Origin: Sulfurimonas hongkongensis
Lineage (GTDB): Bacteria; Campylobacterota; Campylobacteria; Campylobacterales; Sulfurimonadaceae
Assembly: GCF_000445475.1 (NCBI RefSeq)
Contig: NZ_AUPZ01000013.1
Coordinates: 62,001 to 126,000 of the forward strand
Length of the DNA: 64,000 nt
Reading direction: 5' to 3'
Under the pieces are notes generated by a model. It made no database searches and was not told where the DNA came from. It worked only from the letters and a program-made list of their open reading frames with translations. Shown in pieces: positions 9,575 through 18,264 of this stretch. Both the position numbers and the translations under genes were made by a program. Positions within the stretch are counted from its first letter, which is position 1; each line of letters begins with the position of its first letter.

Positions 9575-10438
9575 TTATTTTTTAGGGATATATACTAAGA
9601 CATCGCACTTTAGGCTTTGCATCAAACTTGATGCAGTTGAGCCATAAAGAAATGAACCTGCATTATTTACTCCATTTGAGCCTAAAACCACAAGATCATT
9701 GCTATTTTTAACAACATAGTTTGTAAGGGCATTTGTAACTCCTATTCTATCTTCTATAAGCCCTGCTTTTTTTATATTGTTTTCTTTTATAAACTTATCA
9801 AATTTCTCCTGTTCATGCGCTTGTATCTCTTGTTCTATTTCATCTCTATTTTCATAATCATCATGATATCTAAAAGCTATTTCACTCATCTTTTTATAAG
9901 CATAAACACACTTGATACTCTCTTGGTGAAAAAATTCTTGAGAGAAGAGTAAGCTCTTTTTAGATACTTCTGAGAGGTCTGTAAAAGCTACTATATTTTT
10001 ATATGGCTCGCCAGATTTGCTCTTAACTATAAGAATAGGAAGATTACTTTTTTGTGCGATGTTGTGTGCAGTGGATCCTAGTATTGTAGTTGCAAAGTCT
10101 TTTTTTTCATTTGCACCTATGATAATCATACAAGCATCCCTCTCCTTAGCCTCATCCATAACAAAGAGAGATGGTTTAGCTTTTCGGACTTCTATAGTAT
10201 AACTTAAGCCTTGAGTATTAACACCCTCTAACTCTTTTTCAATACCCTTTATAGCACTGATTTTTAATTTTTCAATCTTTGCATCTTTTATAAAGTTACC
10301 AAAAAATCCAGCATCTATCGCGTGAACTATAGTAACCTTTGAGTCATTTCTTTTAGCTACTAAAAAAGCTCTATTTAAAACCTCTTTTGCATTGTTTGAA
10401 ATATCAAGCCCTACTACTATATCACTAAAATTTTCCAT
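9575..10438 (-). CDS. Tandem universal stress protein (two UspA domains)
   Basis: A 287-residue protein made of two Usp domains. The first has GANEKKDFATTILGSTAHNIA and the second GSNGVNNAGSFLYGSTASSLM. Both match the ATP-binding G-2x-G-9x-G-[ST] pattern approximately, so ATP binding is plausible. The start at 10438 (MENFSD) is chosen over an in-frame ATG at 10453 because GGAG lies nine bases upstream of it, inside the alternative extension. It has its own transcription unit between convergent valS and the lipoprotein gene. The triggering stress is unknown. Confidence 0.88.
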   Translation of the reverse strand: MENFSDIVVGLDISNNAKEVLNRAFLVAKRNDSKVTIVHAIDAGFFGNFIKDAKIEKLKISAIKGIEKELEGVNTQGLSYTIEVRKAKPSLFVMDEAKERDACMIIIGANEKKDFATTILGSTAHNIAQKSNLPILIVKSKSGEPYKNIVAFTDLSEVSKKSLLFSQEFFHQESIKCVYAYKKMSEIAFRYHDDYENRDEIEQEIQAHEQEKFDKFIKENNIKKAGLIEDRIGVTNALTNYVVKNSNDLVVLGSNGVNNAGSFLYGSTASSLMQSLKCDVLVYIPKK

Positions 10439-10465
10439 TCTTTCACACTCCATTTTTTAAATTAA

Positions 10466-10485
10466 TTGTATCACATATAATACAA
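10466..10485. promoter_or_regulatory. Inverted repeat in the usp promoter region
   Basis: TTGTAT (10466-10471) and ATACAA (10480-10485) form an inverted repeat with an 8-base spacer, about 27 bases upstream of the stress-protein start. It could be an operator or simply overlap a -10 box, since the minus strand reads TACAAT here. Weak evidence. Confidence 0.25.
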
Positions 10486-10500
10486 ATAGAACTTATTATT

Positions 10501-11067
10501 TTAGTATTTAGTTAGCCTTGTTACGACACTATTAACACTTTGTGAAAAAATCTCATTTAAAAATGGCTCAATATCTTTAGAACTATAAGACGGTGCTATC
10601 CATTTAGATGCTGCCTGTTTAAAGTCTTGAGTTATTGTAGATGTACCTTTTTTTATAGTAACTTCTAACTCTATTACCCCTTTTAGGTTTTTATCAAGAT
10701 TTTTATTATTATAAATAAACTCTATTTTTTTGATATTTATATTCATAACTAACTCTGCACCACTTTGTTGTGCTGAGTTTTCAAATCCAGCCATTCTAAG
10801 TGCAATTTCAAAAGCATCTTTATACTTTTTAGTAAAATCCTCTGTAGAGTACAACTCGTGAGCCTTTTTATCACCTTCTAAGACATATCCTAAGCTTCTT
10901 TTATCAACTCGCATATCTTCTATAGACTCTATAAAAACACTCTTTTTATCTTTTGATAGCTCCCCTGTATATTGTGCATCATATTGTGATAGCATCAAGG
11001 ACTCATTTTTATATGAACAACCGCCAAATATAATCATTGCCGTAAGCAGTAAAAACAGATTTTTCAT
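10501..11067 (-). CDS. YajG-like outer-membrane lipoprotein
   Basis: A 188-residue lipoprotein precursor. The signal peptide ends in a clear lipobox (IIFGGC, with Cys the acylated residue). The mature part contains VFIESIEDMRVDKRSLGYV and repeated beta segments, a pattern like the YajG family of uncharacterised lipoproteins. Two ATGs lie side by side. The second (11067) sits seven bases after GGAG and the first only four, so the second is preferred. The gene is followed by the convergent stress-protein region. Function is unknown; lipid anchoring is well supported. Confidence 0.75.
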   Translation of the reverse strand: MKNLFLLLTAMIIFGGCSYKNESLMLSQYDAQYTGELSKDKKSVFIESIEDMRVDKRSLGYVLEGDKKAHELYSTEDFTKKYKDAFEIALRMAGFENSAQQSGAELVMNINIKKIEFIYNNKNLDKNLKGVIELEVTIKKGTSTITQDFKQAASKWIAPSYSSKDIEPFLNEIFSQSVNSVVTRLTKY

Positions 11068-11147
11068 CATTATTCTCCAAATTTAGATTTAACTCAAGTA
11101 TATCACAGCTTACTCTTTTTTCAAGCAAAATTTCATTTGGCTTTAGT

Positions 11148-11153
11148 TATAAT
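11148..11153 (+). promoter_or_regulatory. Probable -10 box for the SulP gene
   Basis: TATAAT in AGTTATAATCCGCG, about 40 bases before the preferred TTG start at 11194. It argues against the TTG at 11137, which lies upstream of this box. Confidence 0.45.
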
Positions 11154-11193
11154 CCGCGAAATTTCAAAACACCTCTCAAAAGGCATCCAAAAA

Positions 11194-12732
11194 TTGTTTG
11201 ATTTAAAAAAGTACACATCAACAAACATCAAAAATGACATCTTATCTGGTTTAGTCGTATCAGTAGCCCTAGTTCCAGAAGCCATCGCATTTAGTTTTAT
11301 AGCTGGAGTCAGTCCTATTGTTGGGCTATATACTGCATTTATACTAGGACTTATCACTTCACTTATTGGCGGAAAACCTGGGATGATTTCAGGTGCAACT
11401 GGAGCGGTAGCTGTAGTTTTTGTAGGCTTAGGATTAGAAGCAAGTGATATATTAGTAGCTAGTGGATTAGGTAAAGAAGCCGTTGCTATGGGAGTTCTTC
11501 ACTATATACTTCTAGCTACTATCATAGCAGGACTCATCCAAATAAGCATTGGGATGCTAAAGCTCGGTAAATTTATCCGCCTAGTTCCAACTCCAGCTAT
11601 TCATGGCTTTGTAAATGGCTTAGCTATAGTAATAGCAACTTCGCAGTTTAAATTTTTCGAAGGTCAAGGATACATGATGTACTTAATAGTAGCTATCACT
11701 ATGTTTATCATGTACACTCTTCCAAAATTTACAAAAACAATTCCAGCGGGTTTAGTAGCCATCATTGCTGTGACTTTAGTTGTCTATTTTACAAATGTAG
11801 AAACACTTTTGCTAAGCGGTTTAGCAGATATGAGCGAGTTTGCAGGAGAGCTTCCAAGTTTTGTTATTCCACAAAATATTTTAAGTCTTGATGCCATCAT
11901 TATGGTACTTCCCTATGCTGTTATTGTCGCACTTGTTGGCATTATTGAATCTCTACTGACTCTCTCAGTCTTAGATGAACTTAGCAATACTAGAGGTTCT
12001 GCAAACAAAGAGTGTATAGCTCAAGGAACTGGAAATATCGCTTGTGGTTTTTTTGGTGGTATGGCTGGTTGTGCGATGATAGGACAAAGCATCATCAACT
12101 ACACATCTGGCGGTATCGGAAGGCTTTCATCCTTTGTTGCAGCTCTTGGACTTATCATTCTTGTTGTCTCTATGAGCGGAGTTTTAAATGCTATTCCAGT
12201 AGCTGTTTTAGTTGGAATAATGTTTATGGTTAGCATTGGTACTTTTGAGTGGTCAAGCTTTTCAAGACTAAGTAGAATGCCTAAGACGGATGCTTTTGTT
12301 ATGCTTGCTGTTACAATTATTACTATTTTTGAAGACTTAGCTATTGCTGTTATTGCAGGTGTTATCATCTCTGCCCTTGCTTTTGCTTGGAAACATGCAC
12401 GAATTTTTGCAAGAGTTTATACAGAGTCTGATGGAACTAGAATCTATGAGCTTGAGGGTCCACTATTTTTTGGTTCAGCAACAACATTTGCAGATAACTT
12501 TGACATACCAAATGACCCGCCAAAAGTAGTTTTAGACTTCAAAGGTGCTAGAGTTATGGACTCTTCTGGGGTTGAGGCTATTGATGCTATCACTAAAAAG
12601 TACGAAGATGCAGGCAAAAACTTACTTCTTAGACATCTCTCAGCGGACTGTAAAGCTATCCTAAAAAAAGCTGGACCACACTGCACTTACGAAGAAGATG
12701 ACCCAACTTACAAAGTAGCTTACAACTACTAA
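11194..12732 (+). CDS. SulP-family anion transporter with STAS domain
   Basis: A 512-residue inner-membrane transporter from the chosen start. The transmembrane part opens with GLVVSVALVPEAIAFSFIAGVSPIVGLYTAF, the SulP signature, and contains GGMAGCAMIGQSIINYTSGG. The C-terminal cytoplasmic STAS domain carries VVLDFKGARVMDSSGVEAID. SulP proteins carry sulfate, bicarbonate or related anions; the substrate cannot be told, and no carbonic anhydrase is adjacent. The start is TTG at 11194, ten bases after AAAAGG. A longer form from TTG 11137 is possible but has no ribosome site and overlaps the -10 box. Confidence 0.88.
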   Translation: MFDLKKYTSTNIKNDILSGLVVSVALVPEAIAFSFIAGVSPIVGLYTAFILGLITSLIGGKPGMISGATGAVAVVFVGLGLEASDILVASGLGKEAVAMGVLHYILLATIIAGLIQISIGMLKLGKFIRLVPTPAIHGFVNGLAIVIATSQFKFFEGQGYMMYLIVAITMFIMYTLPKFTKTIPAGLVAIIAVTLVVYFTNVETLLLSGLADMSEFAGELPSFVIPQNILSLDAIIMVLPYAVIVALVGIIESLLTLSVLDELSNTRGSANKECIAQGTGNIACGFFGGMAGCAMIGQSIINYTSGGIGRLSSFVAALGLIILVVSMSGVLNAIPVAVLVGIMFMVSIGTFEWSSFSRLSRMPKTDAFVMLAVTIITIFEDLAIAVIAGVIISALAFAWKHARIFARVYTESDGTRIYELEGPLFFGSATTFADNFDIPNDPPKVVLDFKGARVMDSSGVEAIDAITKKYEDAGKNLLLRHLSADCKAILKKAGPHCTYEEDDPTYKVAYNY

Positions 12733-12810
12733 AGAGACTCTTAGTGTTATATTAAGAAAACAAACATATATGTTTAATCTAATTATTTTACTTGTGAGTT
12801 ATTTTTATTA

Positions 12811-13383
12811 CTAAACTACTTCTACTAGCCTACTCATTTTTTTAAAAAAGAGGTCCATGCCCTCTTTGGAAGCTCTTAACTTATATAGACTTTGGCTATC
12901 AAAACTCTTTTGAACTATCTCAATACTTAGTTCTTCACACTCATATTCAACCATTCTAATATTTGAGTACTCAAAGCGAATATCAACTTCCACTTCTTTT
13001 TTGTACTCCAATAATTTAGCTTTTTGCAGACTCAAGTTTATAGCATCACTATATGCACGAACAAGTCCTCCAGGTCCCAGCTTTGTTCCGCCAAAGTATC
13101 TCACTACTATTACTGCCGTATTTATTAGATTGGCACCTTGAAGTACAAAAAGAGAGGGTTTTCCAGATGTTCCTTTTGGTTCGCCATCATCGCTTGAGTA
13201 CTCTACAATTTGCTCATATTTATTTAAATATCTGTAAGCTACCACAAAGTGTCTGGCTTTTGGATACTCTTGTTTTAGCTTCATTAAGATTTTTTCAAAG
13301 TCAGCGTAAGGGGTGAGATAGGCTATAAACTTTGATTGCTTTACCTCAAGGGTATCTGTATATATAGTGTCTATATAGTTCAT
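12811..13383 (-). CDS. YigZ/IMPACT-family protein
   Basis: A 190-residue protein with the IMPACT family signature: SKFIAYLTPY near the start, YSSDDGEPKGTSGKP, and IVVRYFGGTKLGPGGLVRAYSDA. The family is widespread and related to the eukaryotic Impact regulator; the bacterial role is not settled. It lies four bases after the end of yebC on the same strand and is probably co-transcribed with it. Length is normal for the family. Confidence 0.85.
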   Translation of the reverse strand: MNYIDTIYTDTLEVKQSKFIAYLTPYADFEKILMKLKQEYPKARHFVVAYRYLNKYEQIVEYSSDDGEPKGTSGKPSLFVLQGANLINTAVIVVRYFGGTKLGPGGLVRAYSDAINLSLQKAKLLEYKKEVEVDIRFEYSNIRMVEYECEELSIEIVQKSFDSQSLYKLRASKEGMDLFFKKMSRLVEVV

Positions 13384-13386
13384 TAC

Positions 13387-14097
13387 TTATGCAAGGTTAG
13401 TAAAAACTCTCTGTACATCTTCATCATCATCAAGCTTTTCTAAAATCTTGTCAACCTCTTCTTGTTGTTTGTCTGTGATACTTATTGGCGAGTTTGCCAT
13501 TCTCTCTAAATTTGCTTTTTTAATCTCTATATTCATGTTCTCTAGTGCCTCTGTCAGAGTGCCAAAACTTGTATAGTCCCCTGTAACTAAGCAGATTCCA
13601 TCTTCAGCTTCTATCTCTTCTAGACCAGCATCTATGAGTTCTAGTTCTAACTCTTCAACATCCATATCCTCTTGTAGCTCAAACTCTATAACTGTTTTTC
13701 TATCAAACATAAACTCTAGTGAGCCATTTGTTAGCAACTCACCTCCATGTTTTGTAAGTATATTTTTGATATTAGCAACTGTTCTTGTGTTGTTATCTGT
13801 CATACACTCTATAAAGATTAAAACACCATGAGGAGCTTTACCCTCAAAGTTTACTTCAAGCATATTTGCAGTATCTTTGGCCGTTGCTCTTTTTATAGCT
13901 GCTTCTATATTGTCTTTTGGCATGTTTTCAGCTTTGGCATTTAGTATAGCTGTGCGAAGCCTAGGGTTCATATCTGGATCGCCACCACCCTCTTTTGCTG
14001 CTAGTGTGATAATTTTGCCTAACTTTGGAAACAACTTTGACATCGCTCCCCATCTCTTTAGCTTTGATGCTTTTCTATATTCAAAAGCTCTACCCAT
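13387..14097 (-). CDS. YebC/PmpR-family regulator or translation factor
   Basis: A 236-residue protein with the family N-terminus (GRAFEYRKASKLKRWGAMSKLFPKLGKIITLAAKEGGGDPDMNPRLR, shown here only as key motifs: RKASK, GGGDP, NPRLR). KDNIEAAIKRA and HGVLIFIECMTDNN follow. Members have been described as DNA-binding regulators and, more recently, as factors easing ribosome stalling. It follows a small unknown gene by 12 bases and precedes the YigZ gene by three, making a three-gene minus-strand operon. Confidence 0.92.
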   Translation of the reverse strand: MGRAFEYRKASKLKRWGAMSKLFPKLGKIITLAAKEGGGDPDMNPRLRTAILNAKAENMPKDNIEAAIKRATAKDTANMLEVNFEGKAPHGVLIFIECMTDNNTRTVANIKNILTKHGGELLTNGSLEFMFDRKTVIEFELQEDMDVEELELELIDAGLEEIEAEDGICLVTGDYTSFGTLTEALENMNIEIKKANLERMANSPISITDKQQEEVDKILEKLDDDEDVQRVFTNLA

Positions 14098-14109
14098 TTT
14101 GTATTTTCC

Positions 14110-14463
14110 TTAACTGATTTGTGTGATATTTATAGCACCATCTCTGCTATAATCAACTAAAATTTTACTAATCTCTCCATCTTTAATAAGATTTATAGAT
14201 AGCTCTCTTGCCTCTAGATCTTCATTTTTTAAAAGTTCAACTTTGTAAGAATCCAAATCATGAGAGAGTGCATCTACGATTTTTGAACTAAGTTTCAACC
14301 AGTGCCTTTGAACTCGCTCTTCATCTTCGTAAAAAAGACCACTTTCATCGTACTCAATTTCCTTAGCCTGATTTGCTACAATATTTAACTTATCAAAAAG
14401 TCTTTGTGACTCTATAAAAGAATTTTTTAAAACTACATAATCATCATTTAGCACATTTTTCAC
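14110..14463 (-). CDS. Small conserved-looking protein of unknown function
   Basis: A 117-residue acidic, soluble, largely helical protein that I do not recognise. It is the first gene of a minus-strand operon with yebC and yigZ and is divergent from another unknown gene at 14528. There is no signal peptide, no cysteine and no known motif. Spacing of 12 bases to yebC suggests co-transcription. Real coding status is supported by position and codon use like its neighbours. Confidence 0.6.
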   Translation of the reverse strand: MKNVLNDDYVVLKNSFIESQRLFDKLNIVANQAKEIEYDESGLFYEDEERVQRHWLKLSSKIVDALSHDLDSYKVELLKNEDLEARELSINLIKDGEISKILVDYSRDGAINITQIS

Positions 14464-14493
14464 CTATAAAATAGTATTTTAAATTCAAAGGTG

Positions 14494-14499
14494 TATAAT
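14494..14499 (+). promoter_or_regulatory. Probable -10 box for the gene at 14528
   Basis: TATAAT in GTGTATAATACC, 28 bases before the ATG; AAGGA lies five bases before that start. Confidence 0.5.
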
Positions 14500-14527
14500 A
14501 CCATATATATATTGCCTAAGGATAAAA

Positions 14528-15019
14528 ATGAAGCTTAGTTTTCGGCTCAAACACCACTTTTTCAGTGCTTTTCGTGAGTTTTTTGTTCACCATCATGGCT
14601 CTTTAGAGTTTCGTGCTAAAATATTTGCACTCATAATTTCATCAAATGAAGATGTAGATCAAGAGAACTATAATATAGTTGAAAAGATAGCTATGGATTT
14701 ATACAAAGGTGATAAAGATAGGGCAAATCTTCTAACACTTACAACAAAAGAGCTAGTAAAAAAAGTACAAGATCCGAATGGTTTAGATATAGACACTCTA
14801 GTATCTCACATCCAAAAAGAGTTAAAAATTATCCCACGATATGCAAAAAAAATAGATATAGAATCTTTAAAACCACTTATAGAGATAACTAGAGATATAG
14901 ACACTCTGGCTTATCAGCAAAATATTTTAGAATTTTTACAAAATCTAAAAGACGATACTCTTTGGAGTAAAAAATCTCAAATAGAAAAAGATGAAAAGGA
15001 TTTAGTAACTAAATACTAA
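14528..15019 (+). CDS. Unknown cytoplasmic protein
   Basis: A 163-residue helical protein that I do not recognise. It has an N-terminal basic/histidine-rich stretch (KHHFF...VHHHG) and the remainder resembles a tellurite-resistance or TerB-like helical bundle only loosely: LIISSNEDVDQENYNIVEKIAMDLY. It has a clear -10 box and ribosome site, so it is a real gene. Its end overlaps the convergent ttcA gene by 11 bases. Confidence 0.6.
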   Translation: MKLSFRLKHHFFSAFREFFVHHHGSLEFRAKIFALIISSNEDVDQENYNIVEKIAMDLYKGDKDRANLLTLTTKELVKKVQDPNGLDIDTLVSHIQKELKIIPRYAKKIDIESLKPLIEITRDIDTLAYQQNILEFLQNLKDDTLWSKKSQIEKDEKDLVTKY

Positions 15020-15767
15020 ATCTCTGTTTATCAAAAAAACTATCAGCTGAGATATTTTTAAACGCAGCATTCATCGAAGTAAAGAGTGATGGAAACTCTT
15101 TTTCCATCTTTGCTAGCATCTCTTTAGTACTAGCTCTAGCGTGAGGCATCTTTATATCAAAACGCATGGCTGGACAAGCCTCATCACCTATAGCGGCAAT
15201 ATTATTAGACTCAACAAAGGCCCTTAGTTGTCTCTCTCGCATCTGTATTAGTGGACGAATGACAATAAGCCCATTATCAGCTCTGTACTTTGGAGCAAGT
15301 GAACGCATTTGACCATTATAAATGAAGTTCATGAAAAAACTCTCAGCTGCATCATCCATATGATGTCCTAATGCTAGCTTATTGCATCCATATTTTTCGG
15401 CAACTCCATAAAGTGTGCCCCTCCTCATTCTTGAGAAAAAACTACAAAAAGATGAATTTTTTCTAATTTTTTCTTTAGCTAAGTCATAAATCTTAGTATC
15501 ATGAAAGATATGCTCTATCTCGTGCTCTTTGCAGTGTGCGATAAGAGCTTCATAGTTCTCTTTCATCCCATAACCAACTGTTACAGCTAAAAACTCAAAC
15601 TTAAATGGTGCTCGTCTTTGCTGCTCTTTTAGTGCATGAATCATAGTAAGTGAGTCTTTTCCACCACTCAGTCCTACTAAAATTTTATCACCCTCTTCTA
15701 TTAGCTCAAACTCAGCATTAGTACGACCTAGCTTACTCATAATTTTTTTACTAAGCTTTACCATCAA
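15009..15767 (-). CDS. ttcA: TtcA-like tRNA 2-thiocytidine synthetase, with a changed cluster ligand
   Basis: A 252-residue PP-loop ATPase. SGGKDS (34-39) is the ATP-pyrophosphatase loop, and LGHHMDDAAESFFMN is the second family motif. In E. coli TtcA a [4Fe-4S] cluster is held by the two cysteines of CSLC before SRLRRG and by a third, later cysteine. Here the first site reads C108-S-F-F111 before SRMRRG, so one ligand is replaced by Phe. The later site has C198 in ACPAM. The protein may still thiolate C32 of tRNA with altered cluster binding, or belong to a related PP-loop group. It precedes no coupled gene but is four bases downstream of mtnN. Confidence 0.8.
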   Translation of the reverse strand: MMVKLSKKIMSKLGRTNAEFELIEEGDKILVGLSGGKDSLTMIHALKEQQRRAPFKFEFLAVTVGYGMKENYEALIAHCKEHEIEHIFHDTKIYDLAKEKIRKNSSFCSFFSRMRRGTLYGVAEKYGCNKLALGHHMDDAAESFFMNFIYNGQMRSLAPKYRADNGLIVIRPLIQMRERQLRAFVESNNIAAIGDEACPAMRFDIKMPHARASTKEMLAKMEKEFPSLFTSMNAAFKNISADSFFDKQRFSI

Positions 15768-15770
15768 AAA

Positions 15771-16487
15771 TTACTTTATTTTATCCAACATAGATATTAC
15801 AAAACTACTGCTTCTTTGTGATGAATGCTTTAAAAATTCATCAAAATCTTCAACTGCTCCCTCATCTGCAGTATCACTAATTGAGCGCATAATAAAAAAT
15901 GGTATATCAAAAGCATCACATACAACAGCAACAGCAGCACCTTCCATCTCTATAGCATCTGCATCAAATGTATTTTTTATCCACTCTTTTCTAGATTCAT
16001 CTGCTACAAACTGATCTCCAGTAGCTATAATACCGCCTATTAAATCAATGTTTTTTTCATCAGCTACTTCCTTAGCTATATGCAGTAAGTTGGCTGAAGG
16101 TTTAACATACACAGCTCCCTCAGGTACATAACCATGAGGATGTCCAAACGCTGTTATGTCTAAATCGTGTTGACATAGCTGCGTAGCAGCAATCAAATCA
16201 CCAATTTTAAGTTTTGGATTAACTCCACCTGCAACACCAGTGAACAACAAAATTTCAGCACCAAATTTTTCAATCATAGTAGCAGCAGTTAAAGTTGAAT
16301 TTACCTTTCCAATTTTGCTATATCCAAGTATAATTTCATGATCTTTATATTTTGCTTCATGATAGGTATTTCCACCATATTCAATATCATTATACTTTTT
16401 AAAATACTTTAAAAGTGGCTCATGCTCACTAAGTTCTAAAAAGGGCTCAACTTCTTCAAGCATTGCACCCATTATTGCTATTTTCAT
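15771..16487 (-). CDS. mtnN: MTA/SAH nucleosidase (possibly also aminodeoxyfutalosine nucleosidase)
   Basis: A 238-residue nucleosidase. The general acid/base residues of the family are visible: Glu in GAMLEEVEPF, and the catalytic Asp in RSISDTADEGAV. TGVAGGVNP and EMEGAAVAVVC are the substrate-pocket motifs. It hydrolyses 5'-methylthioadenosine and S-adenosylhomocysteine. In Campylobacterota the same enzyme cleaves 6-amino-6-deoxyfutalosine in menaquinone synthesis (family knowledge), which would fit the UbiD-type decarboxylase at the window end. It sits between fabD (10 bases upstream) and ttcA. Confidence 0.92.
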   Translation of the reverse strand: MKIAIMGAMLEEVEPFLELSEHEPLLKYFKKYNDIEYGGNTYHEAKYKDHEIILGYSKIGKVNSTLTAATMIEKFGAEILLFTGVAGGVNPKLKIGDLIAATQLCQHDLDITAFGHPHGYVPEGAVYVKPSANLLHIAKEVADEKNIDLIGGIIATGDQFVADESRKEWIKNTFDADAIEMEGAAVAVVCDAFDIPFFIMRSISDTADEGAVEDFDEFLKHSSQRSSSFVISMLDKIK

Positions 16488-16497
16488 ACCATTCCTT

Positions 16498-17436
16498 TTA
16501 TTTACAAATCTCTTCTACAACACTCTTTAGGCTTGCCATATCAGATATATTTAGAGTTGTTAGCTCTTTTGCTATTCTTCTGTTTAAACCTTTTAGAGTA
16601 GCTCCATTACCAAACTCTATTGCCATGTCAATATCATCAGCAATTGCTAAGATTGATTGCTTATATTTTACAGGCTTTACAAGTTGCTCTTTTAATAAAG
16701 ATACAGCATCGGATTTTGTACTGTATGGTTTAGTTGTTACATTTGAAATTACAGGTGCTTCAAAGTTGTTTTTTATCATGCCATCCATTATTATCTTTAG
16801 TGGTTCTTGTGCTGATGCTAAGATTTCACAATGAGATGCAACAGACATATTTAGCAGTAGTGCTCTCTTTGCACCTGCATCTTTAAAAGTCTGCTCTAGT
16901 GAGACTAAGTCCTCTTTCATTCCAGCAACAACAAGTTGTCCATCTTGGTTGTAGTTTGCAGGCCACACTTTTTTACCTTGTGCTTGTGCATCTTCGCAGA
17001 TTAACTCAACATTTGCATCATCAAGTCCAACTATTGCCATCATCCCAGCTTCTATTGTCTGACATGCTTCTTGCATAAGTGCACCACGATTATGTACAAG
17101 TTCTACTGCATCAAGATAGTCTATTGCTCCACTAGCACATAGTGCGGAGAATTCTCCTAGTGAATGACCCAAAAACACCGTAGCTTTAACATCAGGACAA
17201 GCATCTTTGAAAAGTTTGTAGGCTATCATCTGTACCAAAAGAATGGCAGGCTGTGTATAAGCTGTTTGATTAAGTTTTTCATTCTCCTGGAATATCAACT
17301 CTTTAAAATCAACACCTACCCTTTGTGAAGCTTTTTCAAACATCTCTTTAGCTAGATTTGAGTTTTCATAAAAATCTCTACCCATTCCAATTGCTTGGCT
17401 ACCCTGCCCTGCAAATATCATTGCTATTTTACTCAT
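16498..17436 (-). CDS. fabD: Malonyl-CoA:ACP transacylase
   Basis: A 312-residue acyltransferase that loads malonyl groups onto ACP to start fatty-acid elongation. It has the oxyanion motif GQGSQ, the nucleophile elbow GHSLGEFSALCASG, and a histidine in SVASHCEIL at the expected distance. The ATG at 17436 (MSKIAMIFAGQGSQ) is chosen because AAAGGTGA lies just upstream; an in-frame GTG three codons earlier overlaps that site. About 230 bases upstream to slyD hold no gene. Confidence 0.95.
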   Translation of the reverse strand: MSKIAMIFAGQGSQAIGMGRDFYENSNLAKEMFEKASQRVGVDFKELIFQENEKLNQTAYTQPAILLVQMIAYKLFKDACPDVKATVFLGHSLGEFSALCASGAIDYLDAVELVHNRGALMQEACQTIEAGMMAIVGLDDANVELICEDAQAQGKKVWPANYNQDGQLVVAGMKEDLVSLEQTFKDAGAKRALLLNMSVASHCEILASAQEPLKIIMDGMIKNNFEAPVISNVTTKPYSTKSDAVSLLKEQLVKPVKYKQSILAIADDIDMAIEFGNGATLKGLNRRIAKELTTLNISDMASLKSVVEEICK

Positions 17437-17669
17437 AAAAATCACCTTTAATATAATATTGAAATTATAGCCAAGTTGTCTCTATCTTTAAGAGAATATA
17501 CTAAAAAATCTCTTATATTATGATATTTAATATAGTTTTTGTAATTAATTTTATATTTGAAGAGTTTGATAAACACCAGCCTCCCTAAAGATTAGAGAGT
17601 TTAAGCTAAGTGTTTTAATGGTGTAGCAATTATGCTTAGTTTAAAGATTAAAGGGGTATTGCTATAAGA

Positions 17670-18194
17670 CTAGTCGCATCCACAACTAGAGCTACTAGCA
17701 TCACTAGAACTGCAACAGCCATCTTCTTGTTTGTTCTCAGCAGGGATACCAGACATTGCTTCTTCAGCAGATGCATCTCTTACATTGCTGATAGTTACGC
17801 TAAACATCAAATCTTTACCTGCTAAAGGATGATTAAAGTCAATTATAACGCTCTCATCGCCTATCTCTTGAACAACAACTTGTACAGTATTTCCATCTTC
17901 GCCTTGCCCATAAAGAGTCATCCCTTCTTCTAAATCAATTCCTGCAAATTGATCTTTAGGAACTTCTTGTTTAGCATCTGGGTTGTGAACTCCATAAGCA
18001 TCCTCAGCTTTTACTAAAATATCCCCTTTTTCACCTATAGCCATATTTTGTATTCCACTCTCTAGTCCTGGAATAATTTGACCTTTACCAAACATAAATA
18101 CTAATGGTGCAGCGCCTAAGTTTGAGTCTACAACTGTGTCTCCATCACGAACTTCATATTCCAATGATACTATTTGATTTGTTTCTATTGCCAT
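17670..18194 (-). CDS. slyD: SlyD-type FKBP peptidyl-prolyl isomerase
   Basis: A 174-residue protein with an FKBP domain (SLEYEVRDGDTVVDS, PLVFMFGKGQIIPGLESGI) interrupted by the insert-in-flap chaperone region (AEDAYGVHNPDAKQEVP). The tail is cysteine-rich (GCCSSSDASSSSCGCD), a short form of the metal-binding tail of SlyD, which carries nickel for hydrogenase maturation in other bacteria. It is in the same direction as the tol-pal run, 70 bases after cpoB, and may have its own promoter. Confidence 0.92.
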   Translation of the reverse strand: MAIETNQIVSLEYEVRDGDTVVDSNLGAAPLVFMFGKGQIIPGLESGIQNMAIGEKGDILVKAEDAYGVHNPDAKQEVPKDQFAGIDLEEGMTLYGQGEDGNTVQVVVQEIGDESVIIDFNHPLAGKDLMFSVTISNVRDASAEEAMSGIPAENKQEDGCCSSSDASSSSCGCD

Positions 18195-18264
18195 AAATGA
18201 GCCTTTTTTAAATTTTTTTGGATTCTAACATAAGTTAAACAATATTACCAAATCTTTTTTTAAA

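Noticed and set aside
11137-11193. Longer SulP from TTG at 11137
   Set aside because: No ribosome site, and a TATAAT box lies inside the extra sequence; the TTG at 11194 has AAAAGG at good spacing.
12012-12233. Overlapping out-of-frame reading frames inside SulP, atpD, fdhB and other genes
   Set aside because: They lie wholly within well-supported genes, lack ribosome sites and have unusual composition.
12762-12775. Palindrome AAACATATATGTTT after the SulP gene as an operator
   Set aside because: It lies between two converging genes with no start nearby, and it is AT-only apart from two G-C pairs; chance is likely.
17446-17669. RNA gene or small gene in the gap between fabD and slyD
   Set aside because: No start with a ribosome site, no strong stem, and no tRNA-like pattern; only weak dispersed repeats around CTTAG and AGCAAT.
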